Positions 50,187 through 59,273 of a stretch of 64,000 bases of DNA are shown piece by piece. Numbering within the stretch: position 1 is the first letter of the stretch; each line of letters starts with the position of its first letter. The stretch is from Granulicella sapmiensis (GTDB lineage: Bacteria > Acidobacteriota > Terriglobia > Terriglobales > Acidobacteriaceae). The notes beneath the pieces were generated by a model. That model worked only from the letters and a program-made list of their open reading frames with translations, was not told the origin of the DNA and did no database searches. Both the position numbers and the translations under genes were made by a program. The DNA lies in the NCBI GenBank assembly GCA_026225395.1, contig JAMFSR010000028.1, positions 124,001 to 188,000 of the forward strand, given 5' to 3'.

Positions 50187-50491
50187 CTGTTCCTCCTCGC
50201 CCGAAAAAATGCCGACCCGAAAACACGCCTTGTTCCCAAAAGAAGCGGTTAAAAACCGGTGGAAAAACCCACATGCTTAGTGGAAAAACCGCTTGCAATC
50301 GGATTGGTCTTCTCACAATGCCCGGCGGATGGAATCCTGTACAGCCTTTAGTGGCCAATTTTTTTGTTACCCCTTCCAAAACGGGAAATGTGCCGGTAGC
50401 CCATCCGACATAAGAGGTTTCTCTATCGGCACCTGTTCAAAATTCTTCAGATTTCGCTTGCAGTTCGCTCTTTATTCGCTAGAATGTCGCC
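50187..50491. other. divergent intergenic region, regulator trio and lexA
   Basis: A 305-base gap that must carry the minus-strand promoter of the regulator trio and the plus-strand lexA promoter. No protein-like frame was found. The only structure I can name is the repeat array next to lexA (50453-50480). Confidence 0.5.
50453..50480 (+). promoter_or_regulatory. candidate LexA operator: three phased TTCGCT repeats
   Basis: TTCGCT occurs at 50453, 50464 and 50475, an exact 11-base period, ending 11 bases before the lexA start. Read as tetramers it is TTTC-N7-GTTC-N7-ATTC, like the GTTC-N7-GTTC direct-repeat LexA box of alphaproteobacteria. Autoregulation is inferred from position. Confidence 0.5.
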
Positions 50492-51097
50492 ATGGCCATC
50501 ACGCGGCGACAAAAAGAAGTCATCGACTTTCTCTCCAGCTTCACAGCCAAGCACGGCTACTCTCCGTCGTATGAAGAGATCGCCGCCGGTCTGCAGCTCA
50601 GTTCCCTCGCCACTGTGCATAAGCACGTCACAAACCTGCAAAACAAGGGACTCTTGCAGCGAGCGCACAATCGCAGTCGCTCCATCGACGTGTTGCCTCA
50701 GCGCACCGCCAAGAAGGGATTCGAGCGCCTTCCGCTCCTCGGTCGCATCGCCGCAGGCCAACCTGTAGAAGCTATCGAGACCGCCGAATCCATCTCGCTC
50801 GGCGACATCATCGGCAACCGCGAGGTCTACGCCCTCGAAGTCCGCGGCGACTCCATGCGCGACGAACACATCGTTAGCGGGGATTACGTTCTGGTGGAAA
50901 GAACCCGCACCGCCCGCGAAGGTGAAATCGTCGTCGCGCTCATCGACGGTTCGGACGCCACCCTCAAGCGCTTCTACCGCGAAGGCAACCTCATCCGCCT
51001 CCAGCCCTCCAACACCGAAATGGCTCCCATCTACGCCCAGGCTTCCAGCGTCAGCATCCAGGGCAAGGTCCTCGGCATGCTCCGCAAATATGCCTAG
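50492..51097 (+). CDS. lexA: SOS repressor LexA
   Basis: A 201-residue SOS-response repressor. N-terminal winged helix (RRQKEVIDFLSSFTAKHGYS; LSSLATVHKHVTNLQNKGL). Ala-Gly cleavage site in RIAAGQPVEA, catalytic Ser in RGDSMRDEHI and Lys in ATLKRFYREG are intact. Damage-activated RecA triggers self-cleavage. No strong Shine-Dalgarno is visible. Confidence 0.96.
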   Translation: MAITRRQKEVIDFLSSFTAKHGYSPSYEEIAAGLQLSSLATVHKHVTNLQNKGLLQRAHNRSRSIDVLPQRTAKKGFERLPLLGRIAAGQPVEAIETAESISLGDIIGNREVYALEVRGDSMRDEHIVSGDYVLVERTRTAREGEIVVALIDGSDATLKRFYREGNLIRLQPSNTEMAPIYAQASSVSIQGKVLGMLRKYA

Positions 51098-51376
51098 ACA
51101 GTCCCGCACGAATCCGCTGCGCCTCAGACTCTTGACACGCTGAATATAATAAAGACAGAAATGAGTCTCGCCCGGCCCTCGCCGGGTTTTCTCTTTAAGC
51201 TCCTTGAAAATTTCAGAAGTCCACCGCTAAGTCCAATCCCCTGCGGTCTTTGCAAGAATTTCGGGGGAGGGAGTTGCCACCCGGACACCCGAAACCGTCC
51301 ACAAACCGCGCGGGGAACCAATCACCTTGCAAAGACGTAATACATCTCCAGCACGGCAACACTCTTGGAGGCCAGT
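51098..51376 (+). other. intergenic region lexA to adaptor gene
   Basis: About 280 bases without a convincing gene. It contains the terminator at 51171-51195 and the GGAGG Shine-Dalgarno of the downstream adaptor (51367-51371). A TTGACA at 51133 and a TATAAT at 51145 are only six bases apart, so they do not form a normal promoter together. Confidence 0.5.
51171..51195 (+). terminator. terminator after lexA
   Basis: CCCGGC/GCCGGG six-pair stem with a CCTC loop, followed by TTTTCTCTTT, 74 bases past the lexA stop. Confidence 0.75.
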
Positions 51377-52591
51377 TTGACCACCGCCCGCAAATCCCGC
51401 AAGCGCCTTTGGATCATCCTCGGCGTCACCCTCGCCGTCCTCATCACTGGCGGAGTCGTAGCGGCCAAAACCATGGGCAGCAACACCAAGCTCGACCCCA
51501 CCCAGCTCGCCAAGGTCGAAACCGGCGACATCGCCCGTTCGGTTGTCGCCACCGGCAAGGTCTGGCCCATCACCCAGGTTGAGGTGAAATCGAAGGCCAG
51601 CGGCATCGTCACCCGCCTCGACACCGACATCAACCGGCCTGTCCATAAGGGCGAAGTCCTCGCCCAGCTCGACCAGCAGGAGATCCTCGACCAGGTCGCC
51701 GCCCAGAAAGCCCAGCTAGCCGCCGCCGAATCCAGCGCCCGCTCCGCCGCCGCCGCCGTCGAGTTCGACAAGGTAGCCGCCGAAGCCCCCGACCTCCCCA
51801 ACCTCGAACACGGCTACCAGCGGGCTCTCGAAATGCAGAAAGACGGCGTCGTCTCCAAGCAGGCTCTCGACGATGCGCAGCAAAAGTACCTGGCCGCCGT
51901 AAACGTCCGCGACAAAGCCGCCGCTCAAATCAAAGTCGACTTCGCCAAGCAGCGCCAGACCGAAGCCCAGGTAGCCCAAAACCAGGCTTCTCTCAAGCAG
52001 CTAGAAGAGCAGCTCTCCTACACCACCATAACCAGCCCCATCGATGGCGTAGTCCTCTCCCGCGACGTACAGGTCGGCGACGCCGTAAGCTCGATCCTTG
52101 TCCTCGGTTCCACTGCAACCCTCGTCATGACCCTCGGCGATACCCACGAGGTCTACGTCAAAGGCAAAGTCGACGAGTCCGATATCGGCAAGGTCTACAT
52201 GAACCAGCCGGCCCGCATCAAGGTGCAAAGTTTCCCCGGCAAGACGTTCGTCGGCAAAGTCACCAAGATCGCTCCTCTCGGGGTCGAAAAGGACAATGTC
52301 ACCACCTTCGAAGTCCAGATCTCCATCGACAACCCCGGCGGCGAACTCAAAGCCAACATGACCGCCAACGCTGAGATCGTTCTCGAAGAGCATAAGAACG
52401 TCCTCACCGTCCCCGAGCAGTCGGTCATCTATGACAAGGACCGTAACGCCACCATCATGGTTCCGGACCCACACGGCAAGGATGGCAAACGCAGCGTCGA
52501 CGTCAAACTTGGCCTGTCCAACGGCAGCCGCATCGAAGTACTATCCGGCCTCAAGGCAGGCGACACGGTAGTCTTACAGCAAACCTCCTAA
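51377..52591 (+). CDS. HlyD/MacA-type periplasmic adaptor protein
   Basis: A 404-residue membrane-fusion protein. N-terminal anchor (LWIILGVTLAVLITGGVVAA), lipoyl half-motifs (VTRLDTDINRPVHKGEVLAQ; SPIDGVVLSRDVQVGDAV), an alpha-helical hairpin between them (about 100-205), then beta-barrel and membrane-proximal domains. The TTG at 51377 has GGAGG five bases upstream. It would bridge an inner-membrane pump to a TolC-type channel, but no pump gene is adjacent; the TolC-like gene at 1-3 kb is far away. Confidence 0.88.
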   Translation: MTTARKSRKRLWIILGVTLAVLITGGVVAAKTMGSNTKLDPTQLAKVETGDIARSVVATGKVWPITQVEVKSKASGIVTRLDTDINRPVHKGEVLAQLDQQEILDQVAAQKAQLAAAESSARSAAAAVEFDKVAAEAPDLPNLEHGYQRALEMQKDGVVSKQALDDAQQKYLAAVNVRDKAAAQIKVDFAKQRQTEAQVAQNQASLKQLEEQLSYTTITSPIDGVVLSRDVQVGDAVSSILVLGSTATLVMTLGDTHEVYVKGKVDESDIGKVYMNQPARIKVQSFPGKTFVGKVTKIAPLGVEKDNVTTFEVQISIDNPGGELKANMTANAEIVLEEHKNVLTVPEQSVIYDKDRNATIMVPDPHGKDGKRSVDVKLGLSNGSRIEVLSGLKAGDTVVLQQTS

Positions 52592-52637
52592 ACCAACGCT
52601 GCTCGTACCGAAATTCGTGCAGCACAAAGGAACGCAC

Positions 52638-53498
52638 ATGAAGCTCAAAATCATCACCGCAGCAGCCCTTTTCTCTCTCACCACCGCCGCCTTCGCCAGC
52701 GATACCTTTGATCGCACGCTCAAGGTCTCCGGCCCAGCTGACCTCTACATCTCCACTGGTTCCGGCAACATCCGTATCCATCCGGGCAACGACAGCGAGA
52801 TCCACATCGTCGGCCATGTCCATGCCGGCTGGAGCGCCTTCGGCGACGTCAACTCCCGCGTTCAACGCATTGTTGAGAATCCACCCGTTGCACAAAGTGG
52901 CAATACCATACGTGTCGGCGAGTCCAACGACCACAGCCTCTTCAACAACCTCTCCATCGACTACGAAGTTACCGCCCCTAACACTGTTGCTCTCAATCTC
53001 CACAGCGGCTCAGGAGACGTAGAGATCGACAACCTCGGACGCTACCTTTCCGCTTCCAGCGGCTCCGGCAACGTCCGTGCACATGGCATCCACGGCCCCG
53101 CCGAGTTGCAGAGCGGCTCAGGAGACCTTGAGCTGGAGCAGAGCGGGGCGGGAGACGTGAAGGCCAAGACCGGTTCCGGATCCATCCGTGTCCACGGCTT
53201 TAACGGAGGCTTCAGCGCTCGCACCGGCTCAGGCGATATCGAAGGTGAGGGCCGCCTCACCGGCGAAGCCAACATCTCCAGTGGCTCCGGCTCAGTCCGT
53301 CTCCATCTCACCCAAGACGCCCACTTCAACCTCGAAGCCTCCACCGGTTCCGGCGACATCCGCGTCCACTTCCCCAACGCTCCCGAGCAGAACAACGACT
53401 CTCGCCACCACCTCACCGCCTCCATCAACGGCGGGGGGCCGGCCCTCGAAGTCCGCACCGGCTCCGGCGATATTGAACTGGACGGCGGCGCCCACTAA
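52638..53498 (+). CDS. secreted DUF4097-type beta-repeat protein
   Basis: A 286-residue exported protein (signal peptide ending AAFA/SDTF). The mature protein is built from about ten short units centred on SGSG or TGSG followed by D/N and a beta strand (SGSGDVEID, SGSGNVRAH, TGSGDIEGE), as in DUF4097/putative adhesin families that form a beta-solenoid. Role unknown; such proteins are cell-surface or periplasmic. AAGGA lies before the ATG. Confidence 0.75.
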   Translation: MKLKIITAAALFSLTTAAFASDTFDRTLKVSGPADLYISTGSGNIRIHPGNDSEIHIVGHVHAGWSAFGDVNSRVQRIVENPPVAQSGNTIRVGESNDHSLFNNLSIDYEVTAPNTVALNLHSGSGDVEIDNLGRYLSASSGSGNVRAHGIHGPAELQSGSGDLELEQSGAGDVKAKTGSGSIRVHGFNGGFSARTGSGDIEGEGRLTGEANISSGSGSVRLHLTQDAHFNLEASTGSGDIRVHFPNAPEQNNDSRHHLTASINGGGPALEVRTGSGDIELDGGAH

Positions 53499-53521
53499 GT
53501 TTCAAAAGTTGTAACACCACA

Positions 53522-53557
53522 AAGGTGCATACTTTCATGTATGCACCTTCTTTTTTT
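53522..53557 (+). terminator. terminator overlapping the next start codon
   Basis: AAGGTGCATAC (53522-53532) pairs with GTATGCACCTT (53539-53549) around TTTCAT, followed by seven T residues. The right arm contains the ATG (53541) of the downstream gene and the T-run encodes its Phe-Phe. Confidence 0.85.
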
Positions 53558-53999
53558 CGTCGCGATCTTGCTTCAGGTACCTGCGCCAAATGCTGCAACC
53601 CCCACGCTTCCCACGCAGCAATGGATCCAGGATATGCAGACCAAGAACCTTGACGACGTGCTCGCGCTCTATACGCCCGATGCAGTCTTCGTCGATCCCG
53701 AAGGCCATCAGTTCGCCACACCCGACGCGCTACGCAAGCTGTACATCCAGGTCTTCGCCACCTACGACTCCGACCTCAGCCGCGGCAAAGGAACGATTGC
53801 GATCCAGGGCAATCCAGAGGTGCCCGGCGCAATAGCCGTGGAGTCTGCCGAGTTCACCGAGAACCTCCGCACCCGCGCAACCAACACCACGGCGAAGCTC
53901 TGTGGAGACTACCGTTTCACGTACATCCTCCAACAGAATGGCCACTGGCTCATCTCACGTATGGAGTGGACCAGCAAAGCCTGTCCGGCGACCAACTAA
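53541..53999 (+). CDS. secreted SnoaL/NTF2-like domain protein
   Basis: A 152-residue protein with a short signal peptide (LLFFVAILLQVPAPNAA) and an NTF2-like cone fold (WIQDMQTKNLDDVLALYTPD; CGDYRFTYILQQNGHWLISR). The family covers enzymes and binding proteins; function unknown. The ATG lies inside the upstream terminator and has no Shine-Dalgarno. An internal ATG at residue 32 would remove the signal peptide and give a cytoplasmic domain. Confidence 0.65.
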   Translation: MHLLFFVAILLQVPAPNAATPTLPTQQWIQDMQTKNLDDVLALYTPDAVFVDPEGHQFATPDALRKLYIQVFATYDSDLSRGKGTIAIQGNPEVPGAIAVESAEFTENLRTRATNTTAKLCGDYRFTYILQQNGHWLISRMEWTSKACPATN

Positions 54000-54008
54000 A
54001 CTAGATCC

Positions 54009-54719
54009 ATGCCCGCACCACGCCTGCTTATCTTTGACCTCGACGGCACCCTGATTGACTCGTCGCTCGACCTTTGCAACTCCATCAATGCCATGCTCGA
54101 GCACATGGGCAAATCCCCGTTGCCTAACTCAGTCATCGCCAGCTATATCGGAGACGGCGCCGCAATGCTGGTCCGCCGTGCTCTCGGCGACCCCGGCGAT
54201 CTGGACTCAAGTGCTTACGACGAGGCGATGCTGCGCACGGCGATGGAGTACTTCCTCACATGGTATCGCCAGCACAAGCTCGACAATACACTCCCCTATG
54301 CGGGAGTTATTGATGCTCTCCGCGCCATCCGCGCCAAACAGCCGGAGATCCTGATGGCCGTCCTCACGAACAAGCCCGTCAACCCGTCCCGCGACATCTG
54401 CCGCGCCCTCAAACTGGCCCCATTCTTTTTCCAGAATTATGGAGGCAATTCCTTCCCCAGCAAAAAGCCTGACTCGATGGGCTTTCTCACATTAGTCGCC
54501 GAAGCCAACGCAATTCTCGCAGAGCGCAGCTATCCGCCGCTTCAACCGGAAGAAGTCGTCATGATCGGCGACTCCGACGTGGACATCATCACCGGTCGTC
54601 GCTGCGGCGCGCGCACCATCGGATGCACCTTCGGCATCAATCCAGCAGCCATGATCGCAGCCGAGCCCGATGCATTGGCACACAATGCGTCCGACTGGCC
54701 CTCACTCCTCGACCTATAG
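54009..54719 (+). CDS. HAD-superfamily phosphatase, phosphoglycolate phosphatase type
   Basis: A 236-residue HAD hydrolase. Motif I FDLDGTLIDS (nucleophile and acid Asp), motif II AVLTNKP, motif III Lys in FPSKKPD and motif IV MIGDSDVDI are complete, with a C1-type helical cap (residues 15-95). Best match is Gph, which clears 2-phosphoglycolate from DNA repair, but related phosphatases cannot be excluded. Confidence 0.82.
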   Translation: MPAPRLLIFDLDGTLIDSSLDLCNSINAMLEHMGKSPLPNSVIASYIGDGAAMLVRRALGDPGDLDSSAYDEAMLRTAMEYFLTWYRQHKLDNTLPYAGVIDALRAIRAKQPEILMAVLTNKPVNPSRDICRALKLAPFFFQNYGGNSFPSKKPDSMGFLTLVAEANAILAERSYPPLQPEEVVMIGDSDVDIITGRRCGARTIGCTFGINPAAMIAAEPDALAHNASDWPSLLDL

Positions 54720-55232
54720 CTACTTCTTCCAGGCTCCGAGCAACCGCCGAACAACGATCAACTCACCCACGTGATACGCATTGTGGTCAGCAATCTGCAG
54801 CGCTTCCTTGAGCAGGTTCTGGCCTTTGCCCCACGTGAACGGCTTGATCAGCGTCGCCTTATCGGCTTCGTTCACCAGCTTCAGGAACGCTTTGCGATCC
54901 GCGTGAATCACATCGATTGTCTTCTTCCATGCTTTCTCATTGGGCGGTGCAGCTTCCTTCGGCCAGTAGTCGTCCGGCCACTTCTTGTCCTTGTAGGTTC
55001 CGCTGGCGTTATCGCTAAACTCCAGCATGTCGTGCTGAGCGATCCGCAGATGCTCCACGATCTGCCACGCCGAATAGGGCAATCCCTTCGGAACTTTGCC
55101 GCGCAGTTCAACGGGAAAGTCTTTCACCGCTTCGTCGAATGTCGCATGGGCATGCCCACCTTCGAGCAGCGCGGTCAACTCCGTCTCCAGTGCCTTTGCT
55201 AAAACGCCCTTGGGTTTCGTCTCTTTTGCCAT
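54720..55232 (-). CDS. DinB-like four-helix protein
   Basis: A 170-residue DinB/YfiT-type protein. Metal-site histidines are seen at VEHLRIAQHD and ADHNAYHVGE. Members bind zinc or nickel and include thiol S-transferases and damage-induced proteins; the reaction here is unknown. Its stop abuts the stop of the convergent HAD gene with no gap and no terminator. Confidence 0.75.
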   Translation of the reverse strand: MAKETKPKGVLAKALETELTALLEGGHAHATFDEAVKDFPVELRGKVPKGLPYSAWQIVEHLRIAQHDMLEFSDNASGTYKDKKWPDDYWPKEAAPPNEKAWKKTIDVIHADRKAFLKLVNEADKATLIKPFTWGKGQNLLKEALQIADHNAYHVGELIVVRRLLGAWKK

Positions 55233-55330
55233 GGTCTTCTAGATGCTCCAATCGCATACTACGATCTACATTTTGCCGCAATCCGGATCAATCTACCACT
55301 TAGGGCGCGGGTTCTGTATCCTGATCGCAC

Positions 55331-56542
55331 ATGCCTAAGCTCTCGATCCGCGACCTCGATCTCACGAACAAGCGCGTTCTCATCCGCGTCGACTTCAACG
55401 TTCCGCTCTCCAAAGAGGGTGTCATTACCGACGACACGCGCATCCGCGAGACCATCCCGACCATCGAGTACGCGCTGCGCCGCAAGGCATGCGTCATACT
55501 CGCCGCGCATCTCGGCCGTCCCAAGGGTAAGCCCGTGGATACGATGAGCCTGCGGCCCATCGTCACGCGCCTGCGCACGCTGCTGGACCACGTGATGGAC
55601 CCGGATGAAAACGTCGCCTTCGCCCCCGACTGCGTCGGACCGATCGCGCTTGAGCTCTCGCGCAATCTCGAGCCGGGACAGACGCTGTTGCTTGAAAACC
55701 TCCGCTTCCACGCGGGCGAAGAAGCCAACGATCCCGCATTCGCGCAGCAGTTAGCCCAGCTTTGCGACGTCTACGTTGACGATGCGTTTGGCGCCGCTCA
55801 CCGCGCCCATGCGTCGACGGAAGGTATCACCCACTTCGTCTCGCAGTCGGCGGCCGGTCTGCTCATGGAAAAAGAGCTTACCTATCTGGGCAAGGCTGTT
55901 ACAGAACCGAACCGGCCATTCGTCGCCATCATCGGGGGAGCGAAGGTCTCGGACAAGATCGATGTCATCGATTCGCTCCTGGGTAAAGCGGATGCCGTTC
56001 TTATCGGCGGCGCCATGGCCTACACGTTCCTGAATGCGCAGGGTCAGACCACCGGCAAGTCTCTCACCGAGCTTGACAAGATAGACGTTGCACGCGCCGC
56101 GCTCGACAAGGCTGAAGCCAACGGCGTTAAGTTTCTCCTGCCGGTCGACCATTGCCTCGCCAACAAATTCGGCATTGATGCCAAAACGCAGCTGTTCTCG
56201 GGCACAGAGCCATTCCCTGCGGAGTTGATGGCGCTCGATATCGGCCCTGAAACCATCAAGCTCTTCGCTGTTGAAATCGCAGACGCCGCCACCATCATCT
56301 GGAACGGTCCGATGGGTGTTGCCGAACTCGCTCCTTTCGCCAAGGGCACCAACGCCATCGCCAAGGCTCTTGCGAAGAACGAAGACGCCATCACCATCGT
56401 CGGCGGCGGTGACTCTGTGGCCGCGCTGCACAACTCGGGCGTTGCCGACAAGATCACTCACATCTCAACCGGTGGCGGAGCTTCGCTGGAGTTCCTGGAA
56501 GGCAAGATTCTACCGGGAGTCGCAGCGCTTACTGACAAGTAG
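55331..56542 (+). CDS. pgk: phosphoglycerate kinase
   Basis: Glycolytic kinase, 403 residues. RVDFNVPL, AHLGRPKG, LLENLRFHAGEE, VDDAFGAAHRAHAS, the IIGGAKVSDKI hinge, WNGPMGVAE and the GGGDSVAAL nucleotide loop are intact. Followed by tpiA on the same strand, 154 bases away. Confidence 0.96.
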   Translation: MPKLSIRDLDLTNKRVLIRVDFNVPLSKEGVITDDTRIRETIPTIEYALRRKACVILAAHLGRPKGKPVDTMSLRPIVTRLRTLLDHVMDPDENVAFAPDCVGPIALELSRNLEPGQTLLLENLRFHAGEEANDPAFAQQLAQLCDVYVDDAFGAAHRAHASTEGITHFVSQSAAGLLMEKELTYLGKAVTEPNRPFVAIIGGAKVSDKIDVIDSLLGKADAVLIGGAMAYTFLNAQGQTTGKSLTELDKIDVARAALDKAEANGVKFLLPVDHCLANKFGIDAKTQLFSGTEPFPAELMALDIGPETIKLFAVEIADAATIIWNGPMGVAELAPFAKGTNAIAKALAKNEDAITIVGGGDSVAALHNSGVADKITHISTGGGASLEFLEGKILPGVAALTDK

Positions 56543-56696
56543 CATTCCAAGCCACTGATGCCGTTTTGATGTCGTCTCTGGTTGCAATCCCGTGTGTCAG
56601 AATCGCAACAGACGAATAGCGAACACCGCCCTTGCCAGCCGCGGACTCAACCTCGTACCCTCCTGTAACCAATGCTTTGAACGGAGTCTTGAATCG

Positions 56697-57449
56697 ATGC
56701 GGAAGCCCCTGATTGCCGGCAACTGGAAGATGTACAAGACCCCGCGCGAGTCCCTCTCATTTCTAGACGCCTTCCTGCCTCTGGTGGTACGGCACAACCG
56801 CGACGAGCTTGCACTCTTTCCACCCATGACCTCCCTCGGCTATGTTCTGGATGCCTGTGCGCGTAGCAACGTCAGTGTCGGCGCGCAGAACATGCACTGG
56901 CTCAACGAAGGCCCTTATACCGGGCAGACCTCTCCTACGATGCTGTCTTCCATCGGCTGCAGCCACGTCCTGCTGGGGCACTCCGAGCTTCGGCTTTACT
57001 TTGGGGAGACGGACGAACGCGTCAATCTCAAGTTGAAGGCCGCCATCAAACACAACTTCTCACCGATCGTCTGCGTCGGCGAGTCAGAGGCAGACCGTAA
57101 CGCCGGAAAAACGGAACAAACCCTGCGCTCGCAGATTTGCACCGCACTCCGCGGCGTTAGCGCTGAAGAAGCTGACCGCCTGGTTGTCGCCTACGAGCCG
57201 GTATGGGCTATCGGCACCGGTTCTACGGCCAACCCCCACGTCGCAGCCGAAGCTCACGGTCTGATCCGCCACGAACTGGGCAGGTGCTGCAATCAGGCAC
57301 TAGCCGGCAAGACGCGCATTCTCTATGGCGGCTCGGTCAAGCCCGAAAATATCAGTGCCCTTATGCAACAGGAGGAGATCGATGGTGTCCTGGTCGGCGG
57401 CGCCAGTCTCGATCCTCAGAGCTTCTCCAAAATCGTCCACTATACCTAG
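56697..57449 (+). CDS. tpiA: triosephosphate isomerase
   Basis: A 250-residue TIM-barrel isomerase. Catalytic Lys (AGNWKMYK), His (LLGHSELR) and Glu (VAYEPVWAIGTG) plus the GGSVKPEN phosphate loop. The ATG at 56697 begins MRKPLIAGNWKM like the family; the frame is open to 56592. GGAG lies ten bases upstream. Confidence 0.96.
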   Translation: MRKPLIAGNWKMYKTPRESLSFLDAFLPLVVRHNRDELALFPPMTSLGYVLDACARSNVSVGAQNMHWLNEGPYTGQTSPTMLSSIGCSHVLLGHSELRLYFGETDERVNLKLKAAIKHNFSPIVCVGESEADRNAGKTEQTLRSQICTALRGVSAEEADRLVVAYEPVWAIGTGSTANPHVAAEAHGLIRHELGRCCNQALAGKTRILYGGSVKPENISALMQQEEIDGVLVGGASLDPQSFSKIVHYT

Positions 57450-57452
57450 TTC

Positions 57453-58091
57453 TTAGTGAACAACCCCGGCCTGATCCATGGGCCAGTACACGAACGCCGC
57501 CCGGCCGTAGATCAGGTCGCGATCCACGGGACCAAAGTCCCGGCTGTCGCTCGAGATCGACCGGTGGTCGCCCATCATGAAGTACTCCTTATCAGGGATC
57601 GTCATCTCCGGTTGTGACCGGTCGTCCTGATACTTAAACGGCACGTAACTCTCTTTTAGCGCCTCGCCATTCACCCATACCGTCCCATGGTCGATCCTCA
57701 ACCGATCTCCCGGGAGAGCGATCACACGTTTGATATAGCTCTTGGTGTGATCATGCGGATAGAGGAATACCACGACGTCTTCACGATGAATCTGGTCGCC
57801 CACCAGCGACCCCAGTCTGGAGTAGGCAAACTTGTTGATAAACAGCCGGTCCTGATCTTCCAGCATCGGCAGCATGCTTGTGCCTTCCACCCGCACCGGC
57901 TGGTATAGAAACAGGATGATGAAAACCGATACCAGAACCGACACCACCAGGTCTCTGGCCCAGGAGCGGACGCCTGTGCCCTCAGGCACTTGCGGCGCAG
58001 GCATCTCGGTCGGCTCTTGCGCGTGCCCATCGGCAGGTTGTTGCGGTTCTTCCAAAGCTGTTTCTCCGTCCTTTACGTGCCGGCCACACAT
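57453..58091 (-). CDS. lepB: signal peptidase I
   Basis: A 212-residue membrane-anchored leader peptidase. One span (LVVSVLVSVFIILFLYQPV), catalytic Ser in GTSMLPML, catalytic Lys in YIKRVIALPGD, and the GDHRSISSDSRDFGPV box. About 40 charged N-terminal residues precede the span. Converges on tpiA with a three-base gap. Confidence 0.93.
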   Translation of the reverse strand: MCGRHVKDGETALEEPQQPADGHAQEPTEMPAPQVPEGTGVRSWARDLVVSVLVSVFIILFLYQPVRVEGTSMLPMLEDQDRLFINKFAYSRLGSLVGDQIHREDVVVFLYPHDHTKSYIKRVIALPGDRLRIDHGTVWVNGEALKESYVPFKYQDDRSQPEMTIPDKEYFMMGDHRSISSDSRDFGPVDRDLIYGRAAFVYWPMDQAGVVH

Positions 58092-58297
58092 TCGTGCTAC
58101 ATCCTTTATAGACGTATTGGATTACAAACTGCATCTAACCGTCCTGAGCCCGTTCCCTGGGAGGGGAGTGGGCCGGTTAGTAGTCAAGTCAACCAGCCTG
58201 ACAGCCGACGAGCAAAACAGACCGCCCGTATCCAGTTGAAAACACGGTTCCTACACTCGCTCGCTTTACGCTAGAATGAGGACTGTCCGAAAAATCC

Positions 58298-59266
58298 ATG
58301 GCCACTCTCACTATGCCCTCGCCGCCACCGTTCGAGAAGCCGCAAAGCCGCCCGTCTGCCGATCTCCAAAGCCTTATCACGGAGAAGCCGAATGAAGCCT
58401 CTGCAGGTCTCGATACCAAATCTGCTATTGAGATTGCACGGATCATCAACCATGACGACACCAAGGTCGCCGCGGCTGTCAAAAAGGCCCTTCCAGAGAT
58501 TGCGATGGTCATCGACACTGTTGCGCGGTCTCTACGCGACGGCGGTCGGCTCATCTACGTGGGTGCCGGCTCCTCGGGCCGAATCGCCGCACTCGACGCC
58601 TCTGAGTGCCCCCCAACGTTTTCGACCGCGCCGTCGCAGGTGCAATACATCATGGCCGGCGGTCCGAAGGCGCTCGCTTCTGCCTCCGACGTCAATGAGG
58701 ACTCTCCAGAGCTTGGTCAACGCGACATCGCCCGCCGACGTCCCACGCGCAAGGACATCGTGATTGGCATCTCGGCTTCGGGCCGCACGCCCTATGTGGT
58801 CGGCGCCACCGAATACGCCCGCTCCCGTGGCGCCAAGACCGCGGCCATCACCTGCAATCCAAACTCCGACCTGTCCCAGGTAGCCGACGTCACCATTTGC
58901 GCGGAAGTAGGCCCGGAAGTTCTTTCCGGATCGACCCGCATGAAGGCTTCTACTGCCCAGAAGATGATCCTGAATATGATCACCACCGGCGCGATGACCC
59001 GGCTCGGCTATGTGTACGAAAACCTGATGGTCAACGTACACATGAAGAACGCCAAGCTGGTCGAACGCGGCATCAGCGTCCTGATGAAGCTGTGCGATAT
59101 CGACCGCGAAACGGCCATCCGAACCATTAAGTCCGCGGGCAAATCGATTCCCATTGCCGTTGTCATGCTCAAGGCTAACGTCGACAAAATGGAAGCTGTT
59201 CGCCGTCTTCAGAAATCCGACGGAAATGTCCGTCTCGCGATCGACGACTCCCGCCTCGAACTTTAG
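58298..59266 (+). CDS. murQ: N-acetylmuramic acid 6-phosphate etherase
   Basis: A 322-residue SIS-domain lyase that splits the lactyl ether of MurNAc-6-phosphate during peptidoglycan recycling. GAGSSGRIAALDASECPPTF, ISASGRTPYV and SGSTRMKASTAQKM are typical. No PTS or AnmK gene is adjacent, so the upstream recycling step is elsewhere. Confidence 0.94.
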   Translation: MATLTMPSPPPFEKPQSRPSADLQSLITEKPNEASAGLDTKSAIEIARIINHDDTKVAAAVKKALPEIAMVIDTVARSLRDGGRLIYVGAGSSGRIAALDASECPPTFSTAPSQVQYIMAGGPKALASASDVNEDSPELGQRDIARRRPTRKDIVIGISASGRTPYVVGATEYARSRGAKTAAITCNPNSDLSQVADVTICAEVGPEVLSGSTRMKASTAQKMILNMITTGAMTRLGYVYENLMVNVHMKNAKLVERGISVLMKLCDIDRETAIRTIKSAGKSIPIAVVMLKANVDKMEAVRRLQKSDGNVRLAIDDSRLEL

Positions 59267-59273
59267 CAGCCCT

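Noticed and set aside
51133..51150. TTGACA and TATAAT close together downstream of lexA
   Set aside because: Only six bases separate them; a sigma-70 promoter needs about 17, so they cannot act as a pair.
52980..53480. Repeated short DNA units resembling a CRISPR or tandem array
   Set aside because: The repeats follow codons of the SGSG protein motif and vary at third positions; protein repeat, not CRISPR.
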